Shown here: positions 33,236-43,700 of the stretch, in pieces | Numbering within the stretch: the first letter of the stretch is position 1 | Layout: each line of letters begins with the position of its first letter | Assembly (NCBI RefSeq): GCF_023744375.2 | Contig: NZ_CP146284.1 | Span: 3,601,001 to 3,665,000, forward strand | Source of the DNA: Parabacteroides sp. AD58 | GTDB taxonomy: Bacteria > Bacteroidota > Bacteroidia > Bacteroidales > Tannerellaceae | DNA: 64,000 nucleotides | Reading direction: 5' to 3' | Notes under the pieces: generated by a model | Told to the model about the DNA's origin: nothing | Seen by the model: the letters and a program-made list of their open reading frames with translations, nothing else | Database searches by the model: none | Made by a program: the position numbers and the translations under genes

Positions 33236-34501
33236 ATGATGATGAAAGAAGAACATAAATTAAGCCATATTATCAAGGAAGGCTTTCAGGATATGTTTTA
33301 TATCTGGAAAGACGAGCTGAAACAGGTATTTCGGGATGAAGGAATCATCATATTCTTCTTCCTGGTTCCGCTGGTCTATCCGGTCTTATATTCGTATATC
33401 TATAATAATGAAGTCGTGCATGAGGCGAAGATGGTCGTGGTCGATCAAAGTAATTCTCCGCTGAGCCGGGAGTTTATCCGCCGGGTGGATGCTTCGAGTG
33501 AAGTACATGTCGTGCAGGTAGTCGGTGAGATGGATGAAGCCCGCCGGCTGGTGGATGCGAAAGAGGCCTTCGGCATCCTGTCGATTCCATCGGAATTCAG
33601 CAAGGATTTGCACCAGGGACGGCAGACAACTGTTTCCCTGTACAGCGATATGAGTGCCTTGTTGTTCTACAAAGCCTTCTTGCTGACGGCCACGGAAGTC
33701 TCGTTGGATATGGGTTCGGAATGGACAAGCCGGAATCATCCGCAGTCCACCGACAAGTTACAGGCCATAACAGTGCAGCCGATTCCTTCGGAGTCGATCT
33801 CGCTGTATAATCCGCAGAACGGATTTGCCAGCTTTCTGGTGCCGGCGATTCTGATCCTGGTGATTCAGCAAACCCTGATTTTAGGAATCGGCATGTCGGC
33901 AGGAACGGCGCGGGAGAAGAATCGTTTCCATACACTGGTGCCAATTACCCGGCATTTTCATGGAACCTTGCGTGTTGTATTAGGCAAGAGTCTGACTTAC
34001 ATTGTCCTGTATGTGGTAGTTTGTGCCTGGGTGTTGGTCATCGTGCCTCGCCTGTTTGCCTTCCCGCAGATCGGTCAGCCGTTGGATCTGATTCTCTTTA
34101 TCCTGCCTTATCTGTTTGCGTGCATCTTCTTCTCGATGACGCTTTCCGGCTTCGTTTCCAACCGCGAGGAACCGATGATCCTGTTTGTCTTTACATCGGT
34201 GATCCTGGTGTTTATTTCCGGTATTTCCTGGCCGATGTATTCGATCTCTCCGTTCTGGCGGGCGTTGGGTTATATCTTCCCGTCCACCATGGGCGTACAG
34301 GGTTTTGCCCGGATCAATACAACTGGAGCAACTCTGAATGAAGTCGCTCACGAATATCAGGTGTTGTGGATTCAAGCTGGCGTCTATTTTATTACGGCAT
34401 GCCTGGTTTACCGTTATCAGATTATCCGCAGCCGGAAACAGTTAATCCGGCATTATCTGGAGATGAAGCGACGGCGGGAATCGAAAGCCGTTGTCTCCTA
34501 A
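33236..34501 (+). CDS. ABC-2-type permease, second of two
   Basis: The 421-residue protein has the same plan as the gene before it: a cytosolic N-terminus, a first helix at about residues 40-58, a periplasmic domain, then about five helices with ASFLVPAILILVIQQTLILG and ISGISWPMYSISPFWRAL (equivalent to the paralogue's PILAMDPVLQAL). It lies seven bases after the first permease, the last gene before a bidirectional terminator. The paired permeases, HlyD adaptor and TolC channel resemble YhiI-YhhJ-type exporters. The cargo could be a drug, lipid or polysaccharide precursor; sequence does not decide. Confidence 0.85.
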   Translation: MMMKEEHKLSHIIKEGFQDMFYIWKDELKQVFRDEGIIIFFFLVPLVYPVLYSYIYNNEVVHEAKMVVVDQSNSPLSREFIRRVDASSEVHVVQVVGEMDEARRLVDAKEAFGILSIPSEFSKDLHQGRQTTVSLYSDMSALLFYKAFLLTATEVSLDMGSEWTSRNHPQSTDKLQAITVQPIPSESISLYNPQNGFASFLVPAILILVIQQTLILGIGMSAGTAREKNRFHTLVPITRHFHGTLRVVLGKSLTYIVLYVVVCAWVLVIVPRLFAFPQIGQPLDLILFILPYLFACIFFSMTLSGFVSNREEPMILFVFTSVILVFISGISWPMYSISPFWRALGYIFPSTMGVQGFARINTTGATLNEVAHEYQVLWIQAGVYFITACLVYRYQIIRSRKQLIRHYLEMKRRRESKAVVS

Positions 34502-34506
34502 TAAGA

Positions 34507-34562
34507 AACCCGTTAGTTTCGGTTGTGATTCTCGTCACTTTTGAATCCGAAACTAACGGGTT
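34507..34562. terminator. Bidirectional terminator between export operon and S15 gene
   Basis: AACCCGTTAGTTTCGG (34507-34522) and CCGAAACTAACGGGTT (34547-34562) form a perfect 16-bp stem, flanked by A and T runs on the two sides, between convergent genes. Confidence 0.9.
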
Positions 34563-34583
34563 TTATGTTACAAGTAAATTCCC

Positions 34584-36464
34584 TTATTTGACGACGGGCA
34601 GGATCAGTCGGGTAGCCGCATTCTGCTGGTGATAAATACGGATGTTCTGTTTCATCACGAAGTCTTCTACCGAGCATTGATAGGTATCAATGAACCGTTG
34701 CGGATTGCGGTCGATGATCGGGAACCAGGAACTTTGGATCTGAATCATCAGCCGGTGACCGGGCAGGAACGTATGGGCTACATCATACAAGGTATAATGA
34801 ACCGGCGTGATCTGATTTGGCTCGAACGGTTGCGGATTATCGAATCCGGTACGGAAGCGACCGCGGAACAATTCGCCACGGACCAGCATTTCATATCCGC
34901 TCATCGGATAACGGCCGTTCTTCAGGTATTCAGTCGCTTCTTTCGGATACTGGAAGTTTTCCGGAAAGACGTCGATGACTTTCACCATAAAGTCGGCATC
35001 CGTACTGCTGATAGCTGTTTGCAACTCGACTTCAATCGGACCGGCCAACGTCAGCGTATCAGTCAGCACCGGCGTCATGAATGAGATCACATCCGGACGT
35101 GCCGTAGCGAAACGCTGGTCGTCGAGCATATATTCCAAAGTGCGGTATCGTGTCGGATTTCCGGTATAAGGCACCGGTTTACTCATATCCGATACATATT
35201 CGGTAAACGATTCCTTTTCTTCCGGAGCTTCGGTAGAGACAGAACCGTCACCATGAATATAATACGGTGTCGGCTGCATCTCCGGAAGCGGCCATTCTTC
35301 TGCAAATACCCATTCGTTCTTTCCGGTATGGAACACACTCACATGGTGTTTCGGCTTTTCTCCTTTTCCTTCCAGGTAATAGCGGAAGAACGGATATTCG
35401 ATTTCTTCCCGATAGAACTTCGAGGTACTTTTCCCGAAATAAATGTTCCCGAAGCCTTCGAAGCCGGGACGAGTCCATGCTCCGTGCCACCACGGACCAA
35501 AGGCCAGATAGAGTTCGGTTTCGGGCGACTGCTCTTTGATGGCCTTATAGGTGTTCCAGGCGCCATAGCAGTCTTCACTGTCGAACAAGCCACCGACGAC
35601 CAGCATGGCCGGTTTCAGGTTATAACAAGACTGGCGGGCATCGCGTTCCTGCCAGAAAGCATCGAAGTTGGGATGATTCTTGATCAGATTCCAAAGTGTT
35701 TCGGTCGTGTCCTGTACCAAGGCATCCGCATCCTTGAAGGTTCCCAGGCGGAGGAAATCGGTGTAAACATCATTCTTCACAATCTCTTTCATCACTCCTT
35801 TTCCGGCATGCCGGCCTTCCAGCCAGGGCAGGAAGTTGGTGGTCTGTAAGAAGGTGAAAGCTCCGTTGTGATGCCGGTCATCGCCCCGGAACCAGTCCGT
35901 TACCGGACCTTGTGGAGAAACCGCTTTCAGTGCCGGATGATTGGATGAGGCCGTCATCGTTGCCTGAAAGCCATCGTAACTGATACCCCAAGTTCCGGCG
36001 TTCCCATTATTATAGGTATGCTTGAGTAACCATTCGATCGTGTCATACGTATCGGTGGCTTCATCAATATCCTTTTTACTCTTCTTGTTCTTGTTCAGCG
36101 GACGTACCTGAACAAATTCACCTTCGCTTTTATGGCGTCCGCGAATATCCTGATAAACCAGGATATATTGGTGCTGCGTATAGATATTTTCCTTGATGCC
36201 GAACTTGTCTCCGTAAGGCTCGCACGAATAAGGCGTACGCATCATCAGGATGGGATGCTTTTCGCTCCGGTCTTTCGGCTCGTAAATGGAAGTGTACAGC
36301 TTGACACCGTCGCGCATCGGGATCATGACTTCCCGTTTGGTGTAACTCTGTCTCAGCTTGAGTTCGGCACTGTCTGTTTTACTGGTCTCTTGCTGTGCAT
36401 ACAGTTTCATGCCGAACAGACCGCACAGCAGGCCTGCCAGCAACATACATTTTACGTGTTTCAT
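34584..36464 (-). CDS. CocE/NonD-family hydrolase (peptidase S15-like)
   Basis: The 626-residue protein has a signal peptide (MKHVKCMLLAGLLCGLFGMK ... YAQQ) and an alpha/beta-hydrolase catalytic domain: MIPMRDGVKLYTSIYEP, the GGRGH-like DIRGRHKSEG, the nucleophile elbow GISYDGF, an aspartate in GLFDSEDCYGAW and a histidine in AFGPWWHGAW. The C-terminal jelly-roll of the X-Pro dipeptidyl peptidase type follows (about 410-610, ending with SSWFPIIDRNPQRF). Relatives cleave X-prolyl peptides, acyl esters or glutaryl amides, so the substrate is open; periplasmic location is likely. It lies ten bases after the lipoprotein gene and is co-transcribed with it. Confidence 0.85.
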   Translation of the reverse strand: MKHVKCMLLAGLLCGLFGMKLYAQQETSKTDSAELKLRQSYTKREVMIPMRDGVKLYTSIYEPKDRSEKHPILMMRTPYSCEPYGDKFGIKENIYTQHQYILVYQDIRGRHKSEGEFVQVRPLNKNKKSKKDIDEATDTYDTIEWLLKHTYNNGNAGTWGISYDGFQATMTASSNHPALKAVSPQGPVTDWFRGDDRHHNGAFTFLQTTNFLPWLEGRHAGKGVMKEIVKNDVYTDFLRLGTFKDADALVQDTTETLWNLIKNHPNFDAFWQERDARQSCYNLKPAMLVVGGLFDSEDCYGAWNTYKAIKEQSPETELYLAFGPWWHGAWTRPGFEGFGNIYFGKSTSKFYREEIEYPFFRYYLEGKGEKPKHHVSVFHTGKNEWVFAEEWPLPEMQPTPYYIHGDGSVSTEAPEEKESFTEYVSDMSKPVPYTGNPTRYRTLEYMLDDQRFATARPDVISFMTPVLTDTLTLAGPIEVELQTAISSTDADFMVKVIDVFPENFQYPKEATEYLKNGRYPMSGYEMLVRGELFRGRFRTGFDNPQPFEPNQITPVHYTLYDVAHTFLPGHRLMIQIQSSWFPIIDRNPQRFIDTYQCSVEDFVMKQNIRIYHQQNAATRLILPVVK

Positions 36465-36474
36465 TGTGTTTCCG

Positions 36475-37305
36475 TTATTCTTCTTCTTTATTCATCCGAT
36501 GGTTTAAGTAGGCGATGCGTTTCAGCGCCTTTCTCTTTTCCTGGGTCATCTGGTAGATGTCGCTCAAGGCTGTCGCCAGATTATACGTAGCTACTAGGGC
36601 TTTCTTGTCGGCATCGGCCATATAGATGACATACGGTTTGCCGCCCTGATATTCCACCTTGATACGTTTGTCGGCGTTGTCGTAGATGAACTTGATGGCA
36701 TCTTGACCTTTCTCGGCTTTATAGGTGACGACTTCCGTCGTGTTACCCATATCCTTGAAGTGGTAGTTCACACCGCCGTCGTATGGAATGGAAGCGGTTT
36801 CCGCATAAAGTCCGTCGGGTGTGCTCACCTTAATACTGGTATGATCAATCGGTTTCCCGCCGAAATAGACACTGGCCAGGTACATTTCGCCGTTCTCGTT
36901 CACACCGCAGCGCACATAACACCGCTGGACGTTCCGCTCAATCGTCTGTTGCCGCCAGATATAATTCCCGATTTCTTCGTATAAAGTATCTTTCTCGAAG
37001 GTGAAACCTGCCTTCAGTGAATCCGATTCATGCAGGCGGATTGGCATCAGACTGTCACAATAGGCGATGTTGCGTTCGGCTTCCTTCAGGTCGATTTCAC
37101 GCATCAGGGTTAAAGCTCCTTTTAAGGCATCAAACTCTTTCGGAAACTTGGCCCGCAAGCTGTCAATCTCCGACCGGGCGGCGAATAACTCGTTGTTCTC
37201 ATAATAAGCGCGGGCTTTATCCAGGCGTTCCTGGGCTTGTTTGGCCGCATTGTTGCAACCGGCAAGGGCCGTTGCAAGCATCAAACAGGCAATCGACTTT
37301 TTCAT
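36475..37305 (-). CDS. Lipoprotein of unknown function with helical N-terminal domain
   Basis: The 276-residue product begins with a lipoprotein signal, MKKSIACLMLATALAGCNN, with the lipidated Cys at residue 17. Helical segments follow (QERLDKARAYYENNELFAAR resembles a TPR-like repeat of domains that assemble outer-membrane complexes), then a beta-rich C-terminal part (MYLASVYFGGKPIDHTSIKV and DGGVNYHFKDMGNTTEVVTY). I do not recognise the family. It precedes the S15-type hydrolase gene by ten bases; the -7 box at 37336 would drive both. The start at 37305 is chosen for the signal; the frame begins eleven codons earlier. Confidence 0.65.
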   Translation of the reverse strand: MKKSIACLMLATALAGCNNAAKQAQERLDKARAYYENNELFAARSEIDSLRAKFPKEFDALKGALTLMREIDLKEAERNIAYCDSLMPIRLHESDSLKAGFTFEKDTLYEEIGNYIWRQQTIERNVQRCYVRCGVNENGEMYLASVYFGGKPIDHTSIKVSTPDGLYAETASIPYDGGVNYHFKDMGNTTEVVTYKAEKGQDAIKFIYDNADKRIKVEYQGGKPYVIYMADADKKALVATYNLATALSDIYQMTQEKRKALKRIAYLNHRMNKEEE

Positions 37306-37335
37306 ATCCTTGTTATTTATACTGTTCTTTGTCCG

Positions 37336-37343
37336 CAAAGGTA
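37336..37343 (-). promoter_or_regulatory. Promoter -7 box for the lipoprotein-S15 operon
   Basis: CAAAGGTA reads TACCTTTG on the minus strand, 31 bp upstream of the start at 37305. Confidence 0.55.
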
Positions 37344-37382
37344 GAAAATAAATAGACGTGTTGCGGGCTCAGCCGGCGCGAA

Positions 37383-37414
37383 TTTGCCATTTCGGGAAAG
37401 AAGCATTAATTTTG
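37383..37414 (+). promoter_or_regulatory. Promoter of the CCA-adding enzyme gene
   Basis: TTTG at 37383-37386 and TAATTTTG at 37407-37414 are separated by 20 bp, matching the -33/-7 arrangement of Bacteroidota promoters; the start codon follows after 25 bp. Confidence 0.6.
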
Positions 37415-37439
37415 CTACCGAAACAGAAGAAAGATAAGC

Positions 37440-38882
37440 ATGTATATAAGCAATGATGAATTGTTAGAACATATTTCTGCCAAGCCGTTCCGGCTGGTTT
37501 CGGAGGCGGCAGACGAATTAGGGGTGGAAGCGTATGTAATCGGCGGTTATGTCCGGGATATATTCTTGAACCGCCCGTCGAAAGACATCGACATCGTGGC
37601 AGTAGGCAGCGGAATCGAACTGGCCAAGCGTGTGGCGGCAAAACTGGGCCGCCGGGCGAATCTTTCGGTATTCAAGAACTTCGGTACGGCCCAGGTGAAA
37701 TGTGGTGACCTGGAATTGGAGTTCGTCGGTGCCCGCAAAGAATCATACAGCCACGATAGCCGTAAGCCGATTGTGGAAGACGGAACGCTTGAAGACGACC
37801 AGAACCGCCGCGACTTTACGATCAATGCCTTGGCCTTGTGCTTGAATAAAGACCGTTATGGTGAACTGGTTGATCCTTTTGGCGGACTGGAAGATATGGA
37901 TGAACTGACGATCCGTACGCCGCTTGATCCGGATGTTACCTTCAGTGATGACCCGCTTCGGATGATGCGCGCCGTCCGTTTTGCTTCCCAGTTAGGTTTC
38001 TTTATCGATCCCGATACATTCGACGCGATTATCCGTAACCGGGAGCGGATTTCCATCATCTCCAAAGAACGGATTGTCGATGAGCTGAATAAGATTGTAT
38101 TGTCGCCGAAACCGTCTTTAGGCTTCGACTTACTGGATAAAAGCGGTTTGCTTCCGCTGATCTTCCCGGAACTGTGTGCGCTGAAAGGAGTAGAGACGAA
38201 AGAAGGCATCGGGCATAAGGACAATTTCGCCCACACGCTGATGGTTCTCGACCGTTTGAGCAAGACGACCGACAACCTGTGGCTGCGTTGGAGTGCGATC
38301 TTCCACGATATCGGCAAGCCTCGTTCGAAACGGTTTGATCCGCGACTGGGCTGGACATTCCATAATCATAATTTCATCGGCGAGAAGATGATACCGGAAA
38401 TCTTCCGGAAAATGAAACTTCCGATGAATGAAAAGATGAAATATGTACAGAAGATGGTGAGCTTGCACATGCGTCCGATTGCCTTGAGCGATGATGAAGT
38501 GACCGATTCGGCCATCCGTCGTCTGCTTTTCGATGCAGGCGATGACATCGAAGACCTGATGTTGCTTTGTGAAGCCGACATCACCAGCAAGAATCCGGAA
38601 AAGGTACGCCGTTTCCTGGCCAACTTCCAGCTGGTGCGTTCTAAACTGGCAGATATCGAAGAGAAAGACCGTGTCCGCAATTTCCAGCCGCCGATTAAGG
38701 GCGAGGAAATAATGGATTTATTCAATCTGCAGCCGTCTCGGCCGGTAGGTGTTCTGAAAGAAGCCATCAAGAATGCCATTCTCGACGGTGTCATTCCCAA
38801 CGAACGTGAAGCCGCTTACCACTTCCTCTTAGAAAAGGCCAAAGGTATGGGACTTCAGCCTGTTAAGAGTCTGGAACTGTAA
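37440..38882 (+). CDS. CCA-adding tRNA nucleotidyltransferase / poly(A) polymerase-family with HD domain
   Basis: The 480-residue protein has the class II nucleotidyltransferase head: [20 protein letters not shown] (template-free catalytic DxD) and [20 protein letters not shown], then [11 protein letters not shown] and LIDPDTF-type helices. The C-terminal half carries an HD phosphohydrolase domain, with [16 protein letters not shown] and [13 protein letters not shown] as metal ligands. This matches bacterial CCA-adding enzymes with an HD domain, which build or repair the CCA end of tRNAs and remove 2',3'-cyclic phosphates. Poly(A) polymerase activity cannot be excluded by eye. It is a single gene behind its own promoter. 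Confidence 0.9.
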   Translation: MYISNDELLEHISAKPFRLVSEAADELGVEAYVIGGYVRDIFLNRPSKDIDIVAVGSGIELAKRVAAKLGRRANLSVFKNFGTAQVKCGDLELEFVGARKESYSHDSRKPIVEDGTLEDDQNRRDFTINALALCLNKDRYGELVDPFGGLEDMDELTIRTPLDPDVTFSDDPLRMMRAVRFASQLGFFIDPDTFDAIIRNRERISIISKERIVDELNKIVLSPKPSLGFDLLDKSGLLPLIFPELCALKGVETKEGIGHKDNFAHTLMVLDRLSKTTDNLWLRWSAIFHDIGKPRSKRFDPRLGWTFHNHNFIGEKMIPEIFRKMKLPMNEKMKYVQKMVSLHMRPIALSDDEVTDSAIRRLLFDAGDDIEDLMLLCEADITSKNPEKVRRFLANFQLVRSKLADIEEKDRVRNFQPPIKGEEIMDLFNLQPSRPVGVLKEAIKNAILDGVIPNEREAAYHFLLEKAKGMGLQPVKSLEL

Positions 38883-38929
38883 CTATTTATCTGGGTAGCA
38901 TATTCCAGTATGCTTCTTGTCTTAACATA

Positions 38930-38965
38930 AAAAGCCCGGCAGATTTGTTCCGCCGGGCTTTTCTT
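38930..38965. terminator. Bidirectional terminator between CCA gene and SusD
   Basis: AAAAGCCCGGC (38930-38940) and GCCGGGCTTTT (38952-38962) are a perfect 11-bp inverted repeat between convergent genes, with A and T ends. Confidence 0.85.
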
Positions 38966-38982
38966 ATGTATGTGAACTCCGA

Positions 38983-40764
38983 TTAATTCAGGATAACACC
39001 TGCGTTGCTGGTCGGATTCTGTGTCAGGGTACTTCCACTCGGATAAGAGTTGATAGCCGTCTGCGGAATGTAATAAGTTACGCGGTAATCAGCCGGAGAA
39101 ACTTCTTCCATCGCATTGTGCGGACCCGGATAATGACGAGTCAGCGTGTCGCCGTTACGATAAACATCGAAGCTTCGTTCTGCCTGGTAAGCTAATTCCA
39201 GCTGGCGTTCCTTGTCAATCAGCTGATGAGCGTTCGAGGCATCCAGTGATTTGTATCCTGCACCCGGAATCGAGCGTTCGCGGATTAAATTCAGGTCGCT
39301 CAGTGCTTCGCTGTAACGTCCTAACTTGGCATAGGCTTCAGCCCGGTTCAGATAAACTTCGCCCAAGCGGGAAATGATGGGTGAATGCAGATGCGAGTCT
39401 TCACCTTCGCGTGAACATTTCACAATGTAGAACATCGGATAAACGCGGTTCAGCGACATCTGATAGTCGATAACACCCTGGTAAGTATTGCCGTCGGAAT
39501 ACTTGATCGAATAGATTTCCTGCTCTTCGTTGACCGGAGTCAAGGCGTAGGTCGTCTCTTTTCCGTCAATGGTTTCCGTACAAGTCAGCTGGCTGCCGTT
39601 GCGGTTTAATGTTGCCTGTACATAATTGTAGTTGGTCTGTACACCGCTCTGGTCGTACACATTCTTGATGAAACGGAATACTTCTGTGTAGTTGCCGCTC
39701 GCATCAGTTACGTATTGCGGTTCGATGAAGTTGGCACGGGCATCCACAATATTCTTCTTGTCAGGACGCCAGTCGTTTCGTCCGGTCTCGTTCAGCAAGT
39801 CGATGTATTTGGCACTGGCATACATTTCGCCCCAGCCCATGCCGCCGATCACAGCATACATACCGCCGATACCGTAATAATGGTCGTATCCGGAGAACTC
39901 AGTTGCCACGCGCTTCACCACGAAGATGGATTCCGAGTTGTTTTCCGGTACAATCGTGTTGTATACCATGAATTCATTTCTAGGCAGCAGTGTATATGTG
40001 CCTGAGTTGATCACTTCCGAAGCATAATAAGCAGCTGAATCCGCATATTGTGTATTCGGATTCTCATACGTTCCACTCATGTACAAGTAAATACGTGACA
40101 ACATCGCCTGAGCGGCTCCTTTCGAAGCATACGCCGGTCCGTTGTTGGTTGTCAGCATCTTTTCGGCTTTGCGCAGGTCGCCGATGGCCTGCTGGTAACA
40201 TTGAGCCACTGTCGAGCGGTCCGGCAATTGCAGGTTTTCCATATCTTCCGGCGTACCGTTTACGATAGGCACACCTAAATTCTTATCGGGAGCCTGGTAA
40301 TACGGACGAGAGAAAGCGCGGGTCAAGTAAAAATACATCATACCGCGGATGTAATAACATTCGCCCAATTTGCTATCTATTTCTTCGCTTTGTCCTTCAG
40401 CTACCATGTTGATTGTGTTTGAAGCCTGGGCTACGGCTTTGTATCCGTAATCCCAGAAGTTCTGCAGACGATAGTTGTTCGGCGTACGCGAATAAGTGAT
40501 AAATTCGTAGAAAGCATCGGTTGAAGAACCACGGATCATCATATTGTCGCCGGCATATTCACCCAGTCGGTGCATGGGGTCAGACCAGTCTTTCAATTGG
40601 GCATAGGCACCACGAACCATGGCATCGAGGTACGAATTCGGGTCTCCGGTAATGACCTCTGAAGCCATACTTCCGGTCGGCAGACGTTCGACATCGCAGG
40701 AAGTCGTCACCAGACCGAAACTTAAAGTTGCTAACAGGATTTTTGCTATATTATTCTTTTTCAT
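38983..40764 (-). CDS. SusD/RagB-family glycan-binding lipoprotein
   Basis: SusD proteins bind glycans or other polymers on the outer membrane over the SusC channel. The 593-residue product has a lipoprotein signal ending SFGLVTTSC (lipidated Cys followed by DVE), then TPR-type helices and the usual SusD landmarks: ARGAYAQLKDWSDPMHR-like opening, GECYYIRGMMYFYLTRAFSR, HSPIISRLGEVYLNRAEAYA and RERSIPGAGYKSLD, with DKERQLELAYQAERSFD near the end. It is translated after the SusC gene on the minus strand (12-bp gap). No sugar-degrading gene follows; a terminator and the convergent CCA gene do. Confidence 0.93.
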   Translation of the reverse strand: MKKNNIAKILLATLSFGLVTTSCDVERLPTGSMASEVITGDPNSYLDAMVRGAYAQLKDWSDPMHRLGEYAGDNMMIRGSSTDAFYEFITYSRTPNNYRLQNFWDYGYKAVAQASNTINMVAEGQSEEIDSKLGECYYIRGMMYFYLTRAFSRPYYQAPDKNLGVPIVNGTPEDMENLQLPDRSTVAQCYQQAIGDLRKAEKMLTTNNGPAYASKGAAQAMLSRIYLYMSGTYENPNTQYADSAAYYASEVINSGTYTLLPRNEFMVYNTIVPENNSESIFVVKRVATEFSGYDHYYGIGGMYAVIGGMGWGEMYASAKYIDLLNETGRNDWRPDKKNIVDARANFIEPQYVTDASGNYTEVFRFIKNVYDQSGVQTNYNYVQATLNRNGSQLTCTETIDGKETTYALTPVNEEQEIYSIKYSDGNTYQGVIDYQMSLNRVYPMFYIVKCSREGEDSHLHSPIISRLGEVYLNRAEAYAKLGRYSEALSDLNLIRERSIPGAGYKSLDASNAHQLIDKERQLELAYQAERSFDVYRNGDTLTRHYPGPHNAMEEVSPADYRVTYYIPQTAINSYPSGSTLTQNPTSNAGVILN

Positions 40765-40776
40765 ATAATTCAAGTA

Positions 40777-43700
40777 TTAAAATGTGACGTTAAGACCAAA
40801 CATAAATTTACGGGTTGATGGATAAACAGAAGGACCGGCTGATCCGATTACACTTCCGTCGCTGGCTGGCAGTTCCGGATCAACGCCCGAATATCCGGTA
40901 ACGGTAAACAAGTTTTCTCCCGAGAAGAAGATGCGCAGGTTCTGGATATGGTAATCCGGCAACTGCAGGTTGTAACCGATGTTCAATGAACGCAGCTTCA
41001 GGAAGTCATTGTCTTCGAAATAGCGGGTAGAAGCCTTGTTGGAGTTCGATGAGTTGTTGTATAGAGCCACCGGATGTGTTGCGATATCGCCCGGTTTTTG
41101 CCAGCGGCTCCATCCGTCCATCAGCTTCATCTGGTTACGGTCTGTATATGCACCGTCTGAATCATATTCCTGTCGTGAATAGTTGTAGATCTTACCACCA
41201 ATTGAATAACCGAAGTTGGCTGCCAAATCAATGTTTTTCCATCTCAGCGAAGTACTGAAACCGCCGAATACCTTCGGAGTAGAAGGTTCCGTAATGATAT
41301 AGTCGGCTTCCGAGTAGTTTTCTGTTTTCACGCGGCTGCCGTCTTCAGCTGTCTTGTACCATTGCGGAGCACCGTTGTCAGGATTTACACCGGCCCATTC
41401 GATCATGTAGTAAGAATCACTGCTGTAGCCTACTTTCAGGATCTTGTCTGCTTCACCGGCAATACCGATACCGCCACCACCGATAATTTCGAGGTTCGGA
41501 TCATTACCATACAGTTTTTCTACGGTGTTCACATTGTGTCCGAGGTTGGCCTCAACGCTCCAGGTCCAGTCTTTTGTGTTGATAATGTCTCCGCCGATGC
41601 TCAGTTCAATACCGCGGTTGCTGATTTCTCCTACATTCTGCCAGCGGCTGGTTACACCAGTGATACCGGAAACCGGAGTCTGGTACAAAACGTCGGTAGT
41701 ATATTTGTTGTAATAATCGAAGTTGAAACGCAGGCGGTTGTTGAACATGGCTGCATCCAAACCAATACCTAAGGTAGAAGTCTGCTCCCAGGTCAGGTCT
41801 TTATTTCCTACCTGGCTGATCAATGTAGCCGGAATTCCGTCGTAGCTGGCTGAAACCGAATACAGGTCGTACTGCGGATAGAGTACACTCGGACGGTTAC
41901 CCATCGTTCCGTAAGAAGCACGCAGTTTCAATATATCTACCCAGTCTGCCTTGAACCAGCTTTCACGGTTGATGTTCCATCCGGCACTGATTGAATAGAA
42001 GTTACCGTATTTGGCATTATCACCGAAGTTGGACGCTCCGTCTCGGCGGAGTGACAATTCAGCTACATATCTATTATCATATGAATAGTTGGCACGGAAG
42101 AAATACGACTGGACTGCCCATTCATTCAGGCTGCCGCCTACTTTTTCCGGAAGAGCTGCTACATCCAGCACTTCAAAACCAGAGGCAAAACCGGTACCGA
42201 TAGCCTGGGTAGCTTTTCCCTGGTAATCTTTGAACTCATAAGCCAGGATAGCGTCAACCGAGTGTTTGCCAAACAGCTTGTTGAAACTCAAATACTGGTT
42301 GGTGTAACGGCGTGACATGTTGCTCTGGTATTCATCAATACGTCCGTTGACACCCGAAGCACTGTTACTGCGCGGATCATAATAAGAATGGTAGTAATAA
42401 TTCTGATATTTGTAGTTGTTGACCGAGTGGAATGTCAGCCAGTCGGTAATCTTGATATCAAAGTCGAAGTTGCCGAAGAATTCGTAGGTCTTATAGTCTG
42501 TATGATTACCATACGACAAATCGTTCAGGTAGTTCGTCTGCTGACTGTTTACCCAACCTTGATAACGGTCTGGCACGAGTGCTCCGTTTTCATCATACGG
42601 ACTATCCCACGGGAACATAGAATACATGGCACTTACCGAATATTGTCCGTCGTACGTATCAATCATGGCTCCTGATATAGACGGTTTGATCGTCAACCAG
42701 TCGAATGGCTTGTAAGTTGAGCGGTAACGGAAGGTATAACGTGAATAGTCATATCCTTTTACAGCGCCCTCTTCATCGTAGTAACCTAATGAGAAGTACG
42801 AATTGTATTTCTCGCTACCACCCGACAGAGATACGTTGTAATCTTGTGTAAAGCCCGACTGTGTAGCCAAATTCCACCAGTCGAAGTTCGAATTACGCAG
42901 GTCAGAGTTCCAGCGTGGGAAATTGATCTGATCTGCATTCTGGAAAGAAGCATAGTAGTCATACAGCTCTGCTCCATTCATCATTTCCAGGTTTCCGTTA
43001 TATAATGTGCTGATACCTAATTTGGCAGAAGCGTTAATGCGCATTTCTCCGCTTTTGGCCTGTCTGGTCGTTACCAGGATTACACCGTTGGCACCTTCCG
43101 ATCCGTAAATAGCTGTAGAGGCAGCATCTTTCAGGATGGTCATGGTTTCGATATCTGCCGGGTTCAATGCACCCGCACCATTACCCACAATAACACCATC
43201 TACAACCCACAGAGGAGCCGTCGAACCGCTCAAAGTGGCTTTACCACGAACCACAACGGCGCCGCTCGAACCCGGCTGACCGGAACCCGGTGCTACATAA
43301 ACACCCGAAACCTTGCCGTTCAGCATGTTTTCAACATTGGCCGTGGTGATGTCTTTCAATTTTTCATCTTTCAATGTCTGCAAAGAACCGGTCAGACTCT
43401 CTTTTTTCTGTACACCATAACCCACAATAACAACTTCATCCAGCGTTTCAGAATCTTCCATCAGCTTTACAGTCAGATTTTCTGAATTGGCACTGATTTC
43501 TAATGTCTGGTATCCGATATATGAAATCTGCAGTGTAGCTCCAGCCGGTGCTTCGAGTTCATAATAACCATCCATATCCGTGATGGTTCCGTTAGTAGTC
43601 CCTTTCACGATCACGTTGGCTCCAATGACAGGGTCGCCTGTCTTATGATCCAACACCTGACCTTTTAATAATTTGGTTTGTTGCGTGATGGCAAAAGGTA

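Noticed and set aside
37371..37386. Exact 16-base match AGCCGGCGCGAATTTG to the repeat at 44.1 kb.
   Set aside because: A chance match of this length is expected about once in a 64-kb window compared with itself, and TTTG here serves as the -33 box of the CCA gene promoter. The rest of the repeat is absent.
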